This document shows positions 8,544-17,678 of a stretch of 64,000 nucleotides of DNA, piece by piece. The DNA is from Helicobacter pylori (GTDB lineage: Bacteria; Campylobacterota; Campylobacteria; Campylobacterales; Helicobacteraceae): the NCBI RefSeq assembly GCF_001653455.1, contig NZ_CP011486.1, positions 1,302,001-1,366,000 on the forward strand. The letters run 5' to 3'. The notes beneath the pieces were generated by a model that ran no database searches, had not been told where the DNA came from, and saw nothing but the letters and a program-made list of their open reading frames with translations. Made by a program: the position numbers and the translations under genes. Every line of letters starts with the position of its first letter. The stretch's first letter is position 1.

Positions 8544-9458
8544 TTATAGCCCTGTATTGCCTTGCCCTTCCTTGTTAGCGTAATTTTTCAATTCTTTATA
8601 AAGCAAAGATTGCAAGCGCGTAATAGCAAAATTCTTATTTTTTTCATCCACTTCAAGGCTTCTATTCAATACAGGCGTGCCTTGACAATCGCTTGCACTA
8701 ACAACCACTCTAATGCGTGTGGTGCCATTGTTGTTTTCTGTGAAAACTTCATTTTTGATTTGATAGAGTTTTTCTTCATCGCTAGGGGTCAATACTCTAG
8801 CGTAAGCGCCTAAGAGAGCGTCTTTAATTTCTGTATCGCTATTGTCATTAAAAACAATTTGCACTTTAGGTTTGAAAGCGTTTTGGTAATATATTTTTTC
8901 ATAAGATTCTAGCGATCTCACAGGAATAGAATACGCTTTTAAAATCCTTTCCATAGGCATCGCTTTGGCTAGTAAATCCCCCATGCTCTTGGATTGTTGT
9001 AAAAAAACCCCTTTGCAAGTTTTAGGCATCAAGGTGGCGAATTGCCCATAAAGAGCGTTATATTTATCGCTCAAGCCTTGCAAAAACAAGTTTTGATTAA
9101 TCCTTACTCTAGTGTAGTAGATCCCTTTTTGCGCTTCTTGATTGACAATTTCTACATTATCCAATTCCAAGTCATCGGTTTTTAAGTTAATCGTTTGTGA
9201 ATCGCTGGATTTTAACTTGTTATCCACACGACTTTTTTGAATATGGATTTGTGAATTGACCACCACGCTAATAGACGCCACCAAATCCGCCAACGCTTTT
9301 TGCTTAGAAGCTTCTTTAGAGGTGGCTGAACCACTCCCATAAAGATAGCCTTTTTGAGTATTTGTTTTGTTATAAGCCTTGCTATACCACTTAGGCTCTG
9401 CACTTAAATTTGCGCTTAAAAAAGTCACTAGGCATGCAAGAATAATCTTTTTCATCAT
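8544..9458 (-). CDS. Secreted protein of the lpp20 operon (HP1454-like)
   Basis: Exported protein of 304 residues with a signal peptide (MMKKIILACLVTFLSANLSAE) and mature start near EPKWYSKAY. It has no lipobox cysteine, so it is probably periplasmic or secreted. The region GYLYGSGSATSKEASKQKALADLVASISV resembles the LPP20/FlgT-N-like fold (stress-type GxGxA motif followed by repeated A-rich helix) that is also seen in Lpp20 upstream. Last gene of a four-gene operon with 6-bp spacing. AAGGA just upstream fits either of the two adjacent ATG codons. Molecular role unknown. Confidence 0.8.
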   Translation of the reverse strand: MMKKIILACLVTFLSANLSAEPKWYSKAYNKTNTQKGYLYGSGSATSKEASKQKALADLVASISVVVNSQIHIQKSRVDNKLKSSDSQTINLKTDDLELDNVEIVNQEAQKGIYYTRVRINQNLFLQGLSDKYNALYGQFATLMPKTCKGVFLQQSKSMGDLLAKAMPMERILKAYSIPVRSLESYEKIYYQNAFKPKVQIVFNDNSDTEIKDALLGAYARVLTPSDEEKLYQIKNEVFTENNNGTTRIRVVVSASDCQGTPVLNRSLEVDEKNKNFAITRLQSLLYKELKNYANKEGQGNTGL

Positions 9459-9464
9459 TAATCC

Positions 9465-9806
9465 TTACTCATTCATTAAAGCGATGTGCTTCTTAGTGAT
9501 TCTTAGAAGCACATAAACTTTATCCGTATCAATGAAAGTGGCTTTTAGCTCACTAGCCTTAATCTCTATCTTATCCCCCTTGAAAGCTTCCATCACTTTC
9601 TCTAAGGCATTTTGTCTAGCTGAGGACAAGCTATAATCCATGTCTGAAAGCAATATATCGCTCATCCCACACACCAAAATTTTTTCATCTTTGGTTTGGG
9701 TCTTTTCAATCTGCACCTCTTTTGAGCAATCTTTTGCCCATTTAGGCAAGGATTTCCCCCACATAACCCCCAACACCAAAATAAGCACGATAGCAAGGCG
9801 TTTCAT
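9465..9806 (-). CDS. Small secreted protein of the lpp20 operon (HP1455-like)
   Basis: 113 residues with a cleavable-looking signal peptide (LAIVLILVLGVMWGKS). The mature part begins LPKWAKDCSKE and contains the same DxxxSxxxARQNALEKVMEAF helix pattern as its neighbours, suggesting that the operon encodes several related small domains. It has no lipobox; two cysteines in the mature part could form a disulphide. Spacing to both neighbours is under 8 bp. Function not known from sequence. Confidence 0.75.
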   Translation of the reverse strand: MKRLAIVLILVLGVMWGKSLPKWAKDCSKEVQIEKTQTKDEKILVCGMSDILLSDMDYSLSSARQNALEKVMEAFKGDKIEIKASELKATFIDTDKVYVLLRITKKHIALMNE

Positions 9807-9813
9807 TAAAGCC

Positions 9814-10341
9814 CTACTTTTTAACCATGCCTAGTTCTTCGCGTACCTTATCCACAATTTGCTTATCCAAACCGACTAAAACAAAAACCCTGTCTTTACC
9901 GACATAACGGGCAAGCATTTTAGAAGCGATCAACTCTTTATCCACTAATTGAGAAATTTTTTCCGTGTCAGTGCCGGTTATGGACCTTTTACCAGAAGCG
10001 TCTACAGTCCTAGTTTTTTCATTTTCCAAATCTTTTTGTAAAGTGGATTTTAAATTCGCCGCTAAATTAGCCCTAGCTTTCGCTGTAGCTTGGTTAGTGG
10101 AATAATCCACATCATTATTAGTGATCAAATCTTCAGCCCTTCCTAAAAACACGCCTGAATATTTTTCATACTTCGCCACTTTTTCTAAATCCCCTACAAC
10201 CCAATCAGGAGCGCCTTTAGTCGCTTCTTTGTAAGCCTTATTGCTTTTACTGATTCCTGATTTTGGGGCATGGCTACAACCTACGATCACCATCGTTGCT
10301 ATCACGCTCATTCCTAAAATTTTTTTAACTTGACTTTTCAT
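9814..10341 (-). CDS. lpp20: Lpp20 antigenic outer membrane lipoprotein
   Basis: 175-residue lipoprotein with the signal peptide [22 protein letters not shown]; the lipobox cysteine is residue 22. The mature chain ([20 protein letters not shown], then GRAEDLI and [12 protein letters not shown]) matches Lpp20 (HP1456), a well-known surface-exposed Helicobacter antigen with a fold related to FlgT/TipA-type domains. It lies second in the operon behind the LpoB-like lipoprotein. Its biochemical role is not visible from the sequence. Confidence 0.93.
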   Translation of the reverse strand: MKSQVKKILGMSVIATMVIVGCSHAPKSGISKSNKAYKEATKGAPDWVVGDLEKVAKYEKYSGVFLGRAEDLITNNDVDYSTNQATAKARANLAANLKSTLQKDLENEKTRTVDASGKRSITGTDTEKISQLVDKELIASKMLARYVGKDRVFVLVGLDKQIVDKVREELGMVKK

Positions 10342-10366
10342 CGCTCATCCTTTCAAAAATATAAAT

Positions 10367-10999
10367 TCAAAACATACGCTTATTGCTAGCATTTTTCACA
10401 ATAGGCTTAACATCGCTCCATACCTCTTCACCCGTTTTCCTGTTGGTAAGGCTTAGGGTGAAGTCATAGTCTAAGCGTTGCCTAGAACTACTAATAGAGG
10501 CTGCGATACTGGATACTTTACCACTTAAAGATAAATCAGCGGCTTTTAAAGTGCCTTTTTCTACAGTGGTATCTTGATTATACTCTTCGCTTTCTCTTTC
10601 TTTTTCGCGCTGTTTCACCATTCGGCTATCCGCTGCAATGCCACTGCCTCCACTCGCCCTTGTGATATTGAACCTCCCATTAGATCGCAACCGCAATTGC
10701 CGTGCGATTTCAGTCGTGAGAAGATTCATGTCCAAATTGGGTTGAGTGGTGTCGTTAATCACATCTGAAACTTCAATCAAATGCTTGCCCTTGAGTTGCT
10801 CAAAATTAGGGTCGCTAAACATGGAATCTAGCATCGCATTAGCGGTTAGCAATAAATCCGTGCTATTAATGCTTGCAGTTGTATTTTTAGTGGCATCATT
10901 CACATTTTGATAAGTTGCCATTTCGCTCGAGCAACCCACCCACAATAAAGCACTCAAAATCACCGAGCTTATAATTTTTAATTTTGTTTTCAATACCAT
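10367..10999 (-). CDS. LpoB-like lipoprotein (HP1457-like)
   Basis: 210-residue lipoprotein with lipobox ALLWVGC (cysteine 23). The mature domain has NSTDLLLTANAMLDSMF, IEVSDVINDTTQPNLDMNLLT and RLDYDFTLSLTNRKTGEEVW, which match the layout of penicillin-binding-protein activator LpoB family proteins: an alpha/beta domain whose C-terminal strands end with a conserved GxxVW-type segment. A role in stimulating peptidoglycan synthases is inferred from the family only. First gene of the lpp20 operon. Confidence 0.75.
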   Translation of the reverse strand: MVLKTKLKIISSVILSALLWVGCSSEMATYQNVNDATKNTTASINSTDLLLTANAMLDSMFSDPNFEQLKGKHLIEVSDVINDTTQPNLDMNLLTTEIARQLRLRSNGRFNITRASGGSGIAADSRMVKQREKERESEEYNQDTTVEKGTLKAADLSLSGKVSSIAASISSSRQRLDYDFTLSLTNRKTGEEVWSDVKPIVKNASNKRMF

Positions 11000-11393
11000 A
11001 ATGATAGAAACTCCCTATTCAAAATTTAAAACAGATACATCTGTTTCTAATTTTAAACTTCTAATCTAAACACACAGTGTTTTTGCGGATTTTAGCATTT
11101 TATGTGTCTTTTTTTTCACATTTTACAAGTTTTAGCCCTACAAATTTCACAATGTAAGCATTAATACCACACATTCGCTCATTTTTAGCTTAATTAGAGG
11201 AACTTTTTTAGCAAACATGTTTATTAAAAACGATAAAAACGATTTTTTAAGATAAAGAAATCATATAAAAGTTCTTTGAAGTTAGCCCCCCAAAAAGGGA
11301 TTATAGAAAAGAGACTAAAAAGGGGGTTAAAAAAGATTTTTAAGCCCTTATTTTTACAATAAGGATCTTTAATAATACCCCTTATAATACCCC
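11000..11393. other. Intergenic region upstream of the lpp20 operon
   Basis: 394 bp without a credible gene between trxC and the lpp20 operon, both on the minus strand. It must hold the promoter for the operon; a minus-strand TAAAAT near 11093-11098 is a possible -10. A minus-strand hairpin (11346-11364) lies beyond trxC. I see no tRNA or recognisable small RNA. Confidence 0.4.
11346..11364 (-). terminator. Hairpin downstream of trxC
   Basis: Perfect 7-bp inverted repeat CCTTATT / AATAAGG with a 5-nt loop, starting about 30 bp beyond the trxC stop. The following minus-strand bases (GC then TTAAAAATCTTTTTT) are T-rich but not a clean tract, so termination is plausible rather than certain. Confidence 0.4.
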
Positions 11394-11397
11394 TTAC
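11374..11397. repeat. 12-bp tandem duplication over the trxC stop codon
   Basis: AATACCCCTTAT followed directly by AATACCCCTTAC, two copies of a 12-bp unit differing at the last base. The second copy covers the trxC stop codon (11394-11396). It probably arose by slippage and does not change the protein. Confidence 0.7.
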
Positions 11398-11708
11398 AAT
11401 AACGCTTTTATAGCGTCTTCAATCGGTTTTTGAGAGCCGGGCTCTACAAGCCTTTCACCCACTTCTTTGGCGTTTTTGTAAAAAATCAAAGTGGGGATTC
11501 TGCGGATGCCTAAACTTTCTTTTAAATCCTGGCTCTCATCAAAAGAAACCTTAAAAAAATGCACCTTGCCTTTGTAAGTTTTGGCTAAATTGTCCATAAT
11601 CGGCTCAATTTTTCTGCAATCCGGACACCAACTCGCCCCAATATTCACCACCACCGCTTGGTGAGCGATTTTTTCTGCATAATTTTTTCCGTTAATCACT
11701 TCTAACAT
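11394..11708 (-). CDS. trxC: Thioredoxin with CPDC active site (Trx2 type)
   Basis: 104-residue single-domain thioredoxin. The active site is WCPDC (W27-C31), rather than the usual WCGPC; the family cis-proline is in RRIPTLIFY. The fold elements VVVNIGASW and VHFFKVSFDES are in place. The Pro-Asp pair between the cysteines is expected to alter redox potential compared with Trx1. This matches the second H. pylori thioredoxin (HP1458). It lies downstream of the pseudouridine synthase gene on the same strand. Confidence 0.9.
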   Translation of the reverse strand: MLEVINGKNYAEKIAHQAVVVNIGASWCPDCRKIEPIMDNLAKTYKGKVHFFKVSFDESQDLKESLGIRRIPTLIFYKNAKEVGERLVEPGSQKPIEDAIKALL

Positions 11709-11765
11709 GATAATCCTTAATTTTTATATTTCCCCCAACCCTTAAAGTATAGCATAACTCACAAG

Positions 11766-12545
11766 CTAATCCCCTTTAACATTGGCCATAAACGCATGCA
11801 ACTCGTTGTATTCTTGGCGGTTTAAAAAACGCATTTTCCCTACCGGCAAAGCGTTCAAATTCACAAAACCATAACGAACGCGCCTTAAATCCAACACTCC
11901 AGCGTTAAAAAACGCAAAAAAACGCCTCAACTCTCTGTTTTTCCCCTCATTGATAATGACTCTCAGTTTAGAGTATTTGGCATGGTTTTTGATGATTTCA
12001 TAACCAATAAAGGGGGCAAATTCCATGCTTTTAATTGGGGTTTTTTGGTGCGCTCCTTTAGTGGCGTTTTCTAATTTCAAGCCCTCTTGCATAGCGTTTT
12101 CCATCTCTCTTGTTACAAAACCTTGAATTTTAATCAGATACTCTCTTTCCAAATTCGCATGCATCAAAGCGCTCACCACCGCCTTACTATCGCTTAATAA
12201 TAACACCCCTTCACTCGCAAAATCCAAACGGCCCACCGGTGCAAAATGCGCATATTTTTTTTCCAAGCTTTCATAAATCACGCGCCGCTTTAAAGGATCG
12301 TTTTTGCTCACCAACTCGCCCTTTGGCTTGTGATAGACCAGCACGCTGAATTTTTTATTCTTTAAGGGCTTAATGAGCCGTTTATCCAAAAACACCTTGT
12401 CGTTTTCTTTAACCACGCTAGCGAGTTTGGCATGCTCATGGTTGATTTTCACGCGCCCCTCTAAAACCAATTTTTCAGCCTCTCTTCTTGAGTGTTTGGT
12501 GTAATGGGCTAAAAACTGGTTGATCCTCAAGCTAAATCCCTCCAC
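11766..12545 (-). CDS. RNA pseudouridine synthase, RluB/RsuA family
   Basis: An S4 RNA-binding domain (RINQFLAHYTKHSRREAEKLV, about residues 7-27) is followed by a pseudouridine synthase domain with the catalytic aspartate in GRLDFASEGVLLL and the later motif NEGKNRELRRFF. It isomerises specific uridines in rRNA, most likely 23S. The start is ambiguous: ATG at 12545 lies within dnaE, while a TTG at 12530 overlaps the dnaE stop (TTGA) and has GGAGG about 7 nt upstream; the latter may be the true start. Co-transcribed with dnaE. Confidence 0.9.
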   Translation of the reverse strand: MEGFSLRINQFLAHYTKHSRREAEKLVLEGRVKINHEHAKLASVVKENDKVFLDKRLIKPLKNKKFSVLVYHKPKGELVSKNDPLKRRVIYESLEKKYAHFAPVGRLDFASEGVLLLSDSKAVVSALMHANLEREYLIKIQGFVTREMENAMQEGLKLENATKGAHQKTPIKSMEFAPFIGYEIIKNHAKYSKLRVIINEGKNRELRRFFAFFNAGVLDLRRVRYGFVNLNALPVGKMRFLNRQEYNELHAFMANVKGD

Positions 12546-15500
12546 TCCAACTCTTTAAAATCGTCCTTAATCTTTTCATTGACCAATAGAGCGCTTTGGA
12601 TTTTGCATTGCTTGCCCTTATCTTTGATGATCAAATACAAGGGGCGTTTGCCCTGGTGTTTTAAAGCGCTCTCTTTGATTTGTCTTAAAAACTCTTTTTT
12701 CACGTCGTTTTCTAACACGATCGCCAAAGAGCAAGAACTAGAAGCGAGCATTTCCATGGGGGGGATTTCGCGCACATCTTCTTTTTGCTTGTTAGGGTCT
12801 TTATAGCGGGCTTTAGGGATTTTAACCTCTCTAGCGCTTTCTAGATCCAAGATTTCAAAAAGCCTTAATCGCGCCACCTCTTCTTGCTCTTCAATCTTGC
12901 ATTTAAACACTAAAGGCTTGTTAATATCCAACTCTTCTAAAGCGTTTAATTGCTTTTCAAAGAGCATGAGTTCAAACTTGCCGTATCTGTCCAAAATGTC
13001 CGCTGTGCCATAAGGCTTACCGCTTCGTTTGCCAATTTTCTTTTTAACTTCCATGATTTTACCCAGCAAGTAAGCTTGCGAGCCGATTTCCAACTCTTCA
13101 ATGTCAATGCTTTTGACTAAATTTTTAAAGCCCTTAACCTCTTCTTTAAACTCATCTAAAGGGTTGCCTGAAACATGGATACCTAGAGTTTCATACTCGT
13201 ATTCTAAAAGCACCTTAGCGTCATGTTCGCCCAAATCAACCATATCCAAAACGACCTGCTCTCTTGTTTCGCTTTCCATGGCCCCAAAAAGAGAATTGCC
13301 CCCTTGCATCATTTCATTAGCCTTGTCTTTAGTGCGCCCTGCATCACAAATCAAATCCAAGTTAGCGAGCATGGTTTTTCGGGTGTAGCCCAGATTGTCC
13401 AAACTCCCAGATTTCACTAATGGCTCTAAAGATTTTTTAGTGAGTTTGGAAAAATCCACTCGTGAAATAAAATCTTCTAAATTCTTATAATCCCCTCTAG
13501 TCCTTTCTTCAATGATGTTTTTAATCGGCTCGCTCCCCACCCCTTTAATCGCGCCCAAACCGAACACGATTTTCTTTTCTAGTTCGCCCTTTTGATTTTT
13601 AAACTCCGCCACGCTGAAATCTTGCATAGAAGAATTAATGTGCGGAGGCATCACTTCAATTTCTAAAGCCCTAACCTCATCAATATAGCGCGCCACGGAT
13701 TCAATTTTATTGGATTCGCTAGTGAGCATCGCTGCCATGAACTCATGCTTGTAGTAAGTTTTTAAATACGCTGTTTGGAAAGTGATCATCGCATAGGCGG
13801 CGGAATGGGATTTGTTGAAACCATAGCCGGCAAATTTAACGATCAAATCCCACAAATTAGCCGCTTTTTGACCATCATGCCCTAAATTTTTAGCCCCTTC
13901 TACGAATTTAGCCTTATTGTCCGCCATGATTTGAGCGTCTTTTTTCCCCATCGCGCGGCGGATCAAATCCGCTTCGCCCAAACTAAACCCGCCGATAGTT
14001 TGCACGATTTGCATCACTTGCTCTTGATAGACGATCGTGCCGTAAGTGGGCTTTAAAATCGGCTCTAATTCTTTAAACGCATAAGTGATAGGCTCAATGC
14101 CATGCTTTCTGTTGACAAAATCATCTACCATGCCTGATTCCATGGGCCCTGGCCTCCCTAGTGCAATGATAGCGATAATGTCTTCAAAGCTTGAAGGCCT
14201 TAAGCGCTTGTTAAGCCCTTGAAACATCCCGGATTCAATCTGGAATATCCCCACCGTATCGCCGCTTTGGATCGTTTTATACACTTTCGGATCGTCCATA
14301 TCTAACGATAAAAAATCCACGCTAATTTGGTGTTGGGTTTTAATGATTTTGAGTGCATCATCAATCACGGTCAAGGTTTTAAGCCCCAAAAAGTCAAACT
14401 TGATCAAATCCACCGGCTCTAAATATTTCATGGAATATTGCGTAACGATACCGCCGGTTTTTTCAGAGGCAAATAAAGGAGTTTTGTGCCACAATTCTTT
14501 TTGGCTATCCACCACTAACGCTGCGGCATGCACGCCTGCGTTGCGATTCAAATTCTCTAAATTGAGCGAATACTCCCACACCTGTCTGGCTATGTCATTG
14601 CTTTCCACTAATTCCTTGATTTTAGGCTCTAATTCCCACGCCCCCTCTATGAACTCGCCATTTTTTTCATAGCCTTTAAGCGTGATGCCCAAGCGGTTAG
14701 GAATGAGTTTGGCAAAATCGTCAGCCTCTTTATAAGGCATGTCCAAAACCCTTGCAACATCTCTGATCACGCCTTTAGCCAACATTTTATTAAAAGTGAT
14801 GACTTGAGCCACATTGTATTTGCCGTATTTTTCAATCATGTATTCTATGATTTCTTTGCGCCGGCGCTGACAAAAATCCGTATCAATATCAGGCATGCTG
14901 ATTCTTTCAGGGTTTAAAAACCTTTCAAAAAGCAAATCGTATTTCAAGGGGTCAATATCCGTGATCTTTAGCGCAAAAGCCACCAAGCTCCCGGCCGCGC
15001 TCCCCCTACCAGGCCCTACAGGAATGCCCATTTCTTTAGCGTAACGGATAAAATCCCACACAATTAGCATGTAACCTGGGAATTTCATGTTCGTAATGAC
15101 TCCAATTTCTTTTTCTAAGCGCTCTTTGTATTGATCATGCTTTTCTTTTGGCACTAAAATCAAGCGTTCTTTCAGACCCTCTCTAGCCTTATGGGCAAAA
15201 TAAGAAGCGTCATCTTCAAAATCTAGCCCCTCGTTTTGAGCGTAAGCTTTGGTGAATTTAAAGCTTGGGGGGGTTGGGGGGTTCTTTTTATCGTCTTTTA
15301 AATCAATCTCTAAAACGCATTTATCCGCAATTTCTTGGGTGTTTTCTAACGCTTCTGGAATGTCTGCAAACAACTTCGCCATTTCTTCAGGGGATTTGAT
15401 GTAAAACTCATGCACGGAGTGTTTCAAGCGCCCCTTATCGTTTAGGGTTTTACCCATCGCTACGCACATCGCCACTTCTTGGGCTTTAGCGTCATTAGGC

Positions 15501-16162
15501 ATGGTGTAGTGGGTGTCGTTTGTGGCAATGATTTTTAACCCCGTTTCTAAAGACATTTTAATGACTTGCTCATCAATGAAGCGCTGATCTAAAATGCCAT
15601 GGCGCATGATTTCTAAATAAAAATCGTCTTCAAAAATCTCTTGGTATTCGCAAGCGACTCTTTTGGCTTCATCATAGCCCTTAGCCCCATACCTGCGATT
15701 TCTCTCATTATTGGTATTCAAATGGTAATTGACTTCCCCTTGCAAGCATGCGCTAGAGGCGATAATCCCTTTAGAATGCTCCCTTAAAAGTTTTTTATTG
15801 ATGCGCGGGAAATAATAAAACCCCTCTAAATACGCCATAGAGCTTAAATACATCAAATTTTCATAGCCCTCTTGGTTTTTAGCGAACAAACACAAATGGA
15901 AGCGTTGTTTGGTTTCTTTACTAGCGAGATTGTCGTCATTATGGATATACGCTTCCATGCCGATGATAGGCTTGATGCCTTCTTTTTTCATGCTCGTGTA
16001 AAAATCAATCGCCCCAAACATGTTCCCATGGTCGGTTACGCTCACGCTTTTCATGCCCAATTCTTTAATGCGTTTGGCTAAAATCTTAATCTTATTGGCC
16101 CCATCTAAAAGCGAATATTCTGTGTGCAAGTGCAAATGCGTAAAAGCTTTAGTTTCTTTCAT
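12527..16162 (-). CDS. dnaE: DNA polymerase III alpha subunit
   Basis: Replicative polymerase, 1211 residues. An N-terminal PHP domain (FTHLHLHTEYSLLDGA; SVTDHGNMFGAID) precedes the polymerase core with GPGRGSAAGSLVAF and the catalytic aspartates in PDIDTDF. The finger region has NKSHSAAYAM. Near the C-terminus an OB-type domain begins AYLLGKIMEVKKKIGKRSG. Full family length and no interruptions. Two short C runs in the coding strand (plus-strand G7 at 15267 and G6 at 15276, encoding NPPTPP) lie inside the gene. Divergent from the peroxidase gene. Confidence 0.98.
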   Translation of the reverse strand: MKETKAFTHLHLHTEYSLLDGANKIKILAKRIKELGMKSVSVTDHGNMFGAIDFYTSMKKEGIKPIIGMEAYIHNDDNLASKETKQRFHLCLFAKNQEGYENLMYLSSMAYLEGFYYFPRINKKLLREHSKGIIASSACLQGEVNYHLNTNNERNRRYGAKGYDEAKRVACEYQEIFEDDFYLEIMRHGILDQRFIDEQVIKMSLETGLKIIATNDTHYTMPNDAKAQEVAMCVAMGKTLNDKGRLKHSVHEFYIKSPEEMAKLFADIPEALENTQEIADKCVLEIDLKDDKKNPPTPPSFKFTKAYAQNEGLDFEDDASYFAHKAREGLKERLILVPKEKHDQYKERLEKEIGVITNMKFPGYMLIVWDFIRYAKEMGIPVGPGRGSAAGSLVAFALKITDIDPLKYDLLFERFLNPERISMPDIDTDFCQRRRKEIIEYMIEKYGKYNVAQVITFNKMLAKGVIRDVARVLDMPYKEADDFAKLIPNRLGITLKGYEKNGEFIEGAWELEPKIKELVESNDIARQVWEYSLNLENLNRNAGVHAAALVVDSQKELWHKTPLFASEKTGGIVTQYSMKYLEPVDLIKFDFLGLKTLTVIDDALKIIKTQHQISVDFLSLDMDDPKVYKTIQSGDTVGIFQIESGMFQGLNKRLRPSSFEDIIAIIALGRPGPMESGMVDDFVNRKHGIEPITYAFKELEPILKPTYGTIVYQEQVMQIVQTIGGFSLGEADLIRRAMGKKDAQIMADNKAKFVEGAKNLGHDGQKAANLWDLIVKFAGYGFNKSHSAAYAMITFQTAYLKTYYKHEFMAAMLTSESNKIESVARYIDEVRALEIEVMPPHINSSMQDFSVAEFKNQKGELEKKIVFGLGAIKGVGSEPIKNIIEERTRGDYKNLEDFISRVDFSKLTKKSLEPLVKSGSLDNLGYTRKTMLANLDLICDAGRTKDKANEMMQGGNSLFGAMESETREQVVLDMVDLGEHDAKVLLEYEYETLGIHVSGNPLDEFKEEVKGFKNLVKSIDIEELEIGSQAYLLGKIMEVKKKIGKRSGKPYGTADILDRYGKFELMLFEKQLNALEELDINKPLVFKCKIEEQEEVARLRLFEILDLESAREVKIPKARYKDPNKQKEDVREIPPMEMLASSSCSLAIVLENDVKKEFLRQIKESALKHQGKRPLYLIIKDKGKQCKIQSALLVNEKIKDDFKELEWRDLA

Positions 16163-16259
16163 TGTCTAACCCCTATTTGGATTTAATGCCATTATACTAA
16201 TAGCTCTTTAAAAAACTCTTTATTGGATTGTTTAGTGGTAAATTATTTTAAAATGGTGG

Positions 16260-16288
16260 TTATAATAAGAAAGTTTTTCTTATTATAA
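16260..16288. promoter_or_regulatory. Perfect 13-bp inverted repeat over the peroxidase promoter
   Basis: TTATAATAAGAAA (16260-16272), spacer GTT, then its exact reverse complement (16276-16288). The left arm contains a TATAAT at 16261-16266 that is suitably placed (about 43 bp from the ATG) to be the -10. The dyad would place a dimeric regulator on the promoter. It contains TAATA/TATTA half-sites 13 bp apart, resembling but not matching the usual Fur or NikR spacing. Confidence 0.75.
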
Positions 16289-16308
16289 TGCTATTTTAGG
16301 AGTTTATC

Positions 16309-17361
16309 ATGAAAAAATCCATTTTATTAGGTGCTTGCCTGGCTTTTTCTTGCGCTCATGCCTTGAACGATTTAGAATTGATCAAAAAAGCCAGAGAAAG
16401 CCAATTAGAACCCATGCCTACAGGCAAAGCGCTCAAAGAATACCAGATTAAAAAAACCAGAGATGTGGGTATTGGCACTAAAAACAGCGAGATCATGACC
16501 CCAGCTCAAGTGGAATTAGGCAAAATGCTCTATTTTGATCCTAGGATTTCCACTTCCTATCTTGTGTCTTGCAACACATGCCATAATCTAGGCTTAGGCG
16601 GGGTGGATTTAGTCCCAAGTGCAGTAGGCTCTCAATGGAAGAAAAACCCCCACCTTTTAAGCTCCCCAACGGTGTATAACTCCGTCTTTAACGATGTGCA
16701 GTTTTGGGATGGTAGGGTTACGCATTTAAACGAGCAGGCGCAAGGGCCAATCCAGTCTTCTTTTGAAATGGGGGCTGACCCAAAAGTCGTGGTAGAAAAA
16801 ATCAATTCCATGCCAGGCTATGTCAAACTCTTCAGAAAGGCTTATGGCTCTAAAGTTAAAATTGATTTTAAATTGATCGCTGATAGTATCGCTATGTTTG
16901 AAGCCACGCTCATTACTCCAAGCCGCTATGATGATTTTTTAAGAGGCAATCCTAAAGCGCTCAGCAAAGCCGAAAAAGAAGGGCTGGATTTGTTCATTTC
17001 TAAGGGCTGTGTGGCTTGCCATAATGGGATCAATCTTGGTGGAACAATGCAGCCTTTTGGGGTAGTCAAACCTTATAAATTCGCTAATGTGGGCGATTTC
17101 AAGGGCGATAAAAACGGGCTTGTGAAAGTGCCTACTTTAAGGAATATCACCGAAACGATGCCTTATTTCCATAACGGGCAATTTTGGGATGTCAAAGATG
17201 CGATCAAAGAAATGGGATCTATCCAGTTAGGTATTGAAATCAGCGATGAGGAAGCGAAAAAGATTGAAACTTTCTTTGAAGCCTTAAAAGGTAAAAAACC
17301 TAAAATCATTTATCCAGAACTCCCTATAATGACAGACAAAACCCCTAAACCCTCTTTTTAA
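16309..17361 (+). CDS. Di-haem cytochrome c peroxidase
   Basis: Periplasmic enzyme that reduces hydrogen peroxide using electrons from cytochrome c. Signal peptide 1-18 (LLGACLAFSCAHA). Two haem c sites, CNTCH at 88-92 and CVACH at 234-238, define the bacterial di-haem peroxidase (CcpA/MauG) family, and the conserved tryptophan-containing FWDGR motif is present. 350 residues, full length. A good ribosome site (AGGAG, 16298-16302) precedes the ATG. Single-gene unit, divergent from dnaE, under the dyad-containing promoter. Confidence 0.96.
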   Translation: MKKSILLGACLAFSCAHALNDLELIKKARESQLEPMPTGKALKEYQIKKTRDVGIGTKNSEIMTPAQVELGKMLYFDPRISTSYLVSCNTCHNLGLGGVDLVPSAVGSQWKKNPHLLSSPTVYNSVFNDVQFWDGRVTHLNEQAQGPIQSSFEMGADPKVVVEKINSMPGYVKLFRKAYGSKVKIDFKLIADSIAMFEATLITPSRYDDFLRGNPKALSKAEKEGLDLFISKGCVACHNGINLGGTMQPFGVVKPYKFANVGDFKGDKNGLVKVPTLRNITETMPYFHNGQFWDVKDAIKEMGSIQLGIEISDEEAKKIETFFEALKGKKPKIIYPELPIMTDKTPKPSF

Positions 17362-17678
17362 CTTTAAAGTCCCTTTTAAGGGGGATTGGTGTTTTTTGAT
17401 CTATTATTGATAAAAGTGCTAATAATAAAAGCTAAAAGGATTTAAAAACTTTTTGGCTCTGTTTGCATCAAATACCAATAAGCCTTATTGAACTTAATAT
17501 TCTTTAATTTTGACAAACTCTTTTATTGTTGATGATAAAAAACATTCAAAACATTCTTTAAGTTAGTTTATAAAAGAGCTTGCAAAAAGCCAAGCGGTAA
17601 TCTCTTAAAAAGCACTTAAAAATTTCTTTTTAATCCCTAATTTAGTGATTTTAGACTGTTTTGAAATCAACAACCCAC
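17362..17678. other. Intergenic region between convergent genes
   Basis: 317 bp between the convergent peroxidase and HslJ-like genes. A palindrome CCCTTTTAAGGG (17371-17382) just after the peroxidase stop may be part of a terminator. The rest is AT-rich with no start-to-stop frame that looks coding, and no RNA gene that I recognise. Confidence 0.4.

Noticed and set aside
11000-11393. Small RNA or type I toxin-antitoxin (AapA-like) gene in the large intergenic region
   Set aside because: No recognisable small peptide, paired promoters or stable long hairpin was seen; RNA-seq would be needed.
15267-15281. G7 and G6 runs within dnaE as phase-variation tracts
   Set aside because: They lie inside an essential polymerase gene, encode NPPTPP in frame and are short; switching would be lethal.
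17371-17382. CCCTTTTAAGGG as a definite terminator of the peroxidase gene
   Set aside because: The stem would have only a 2-nt loop and no T run follows, so it is mentioned only as part of the intergenic description.
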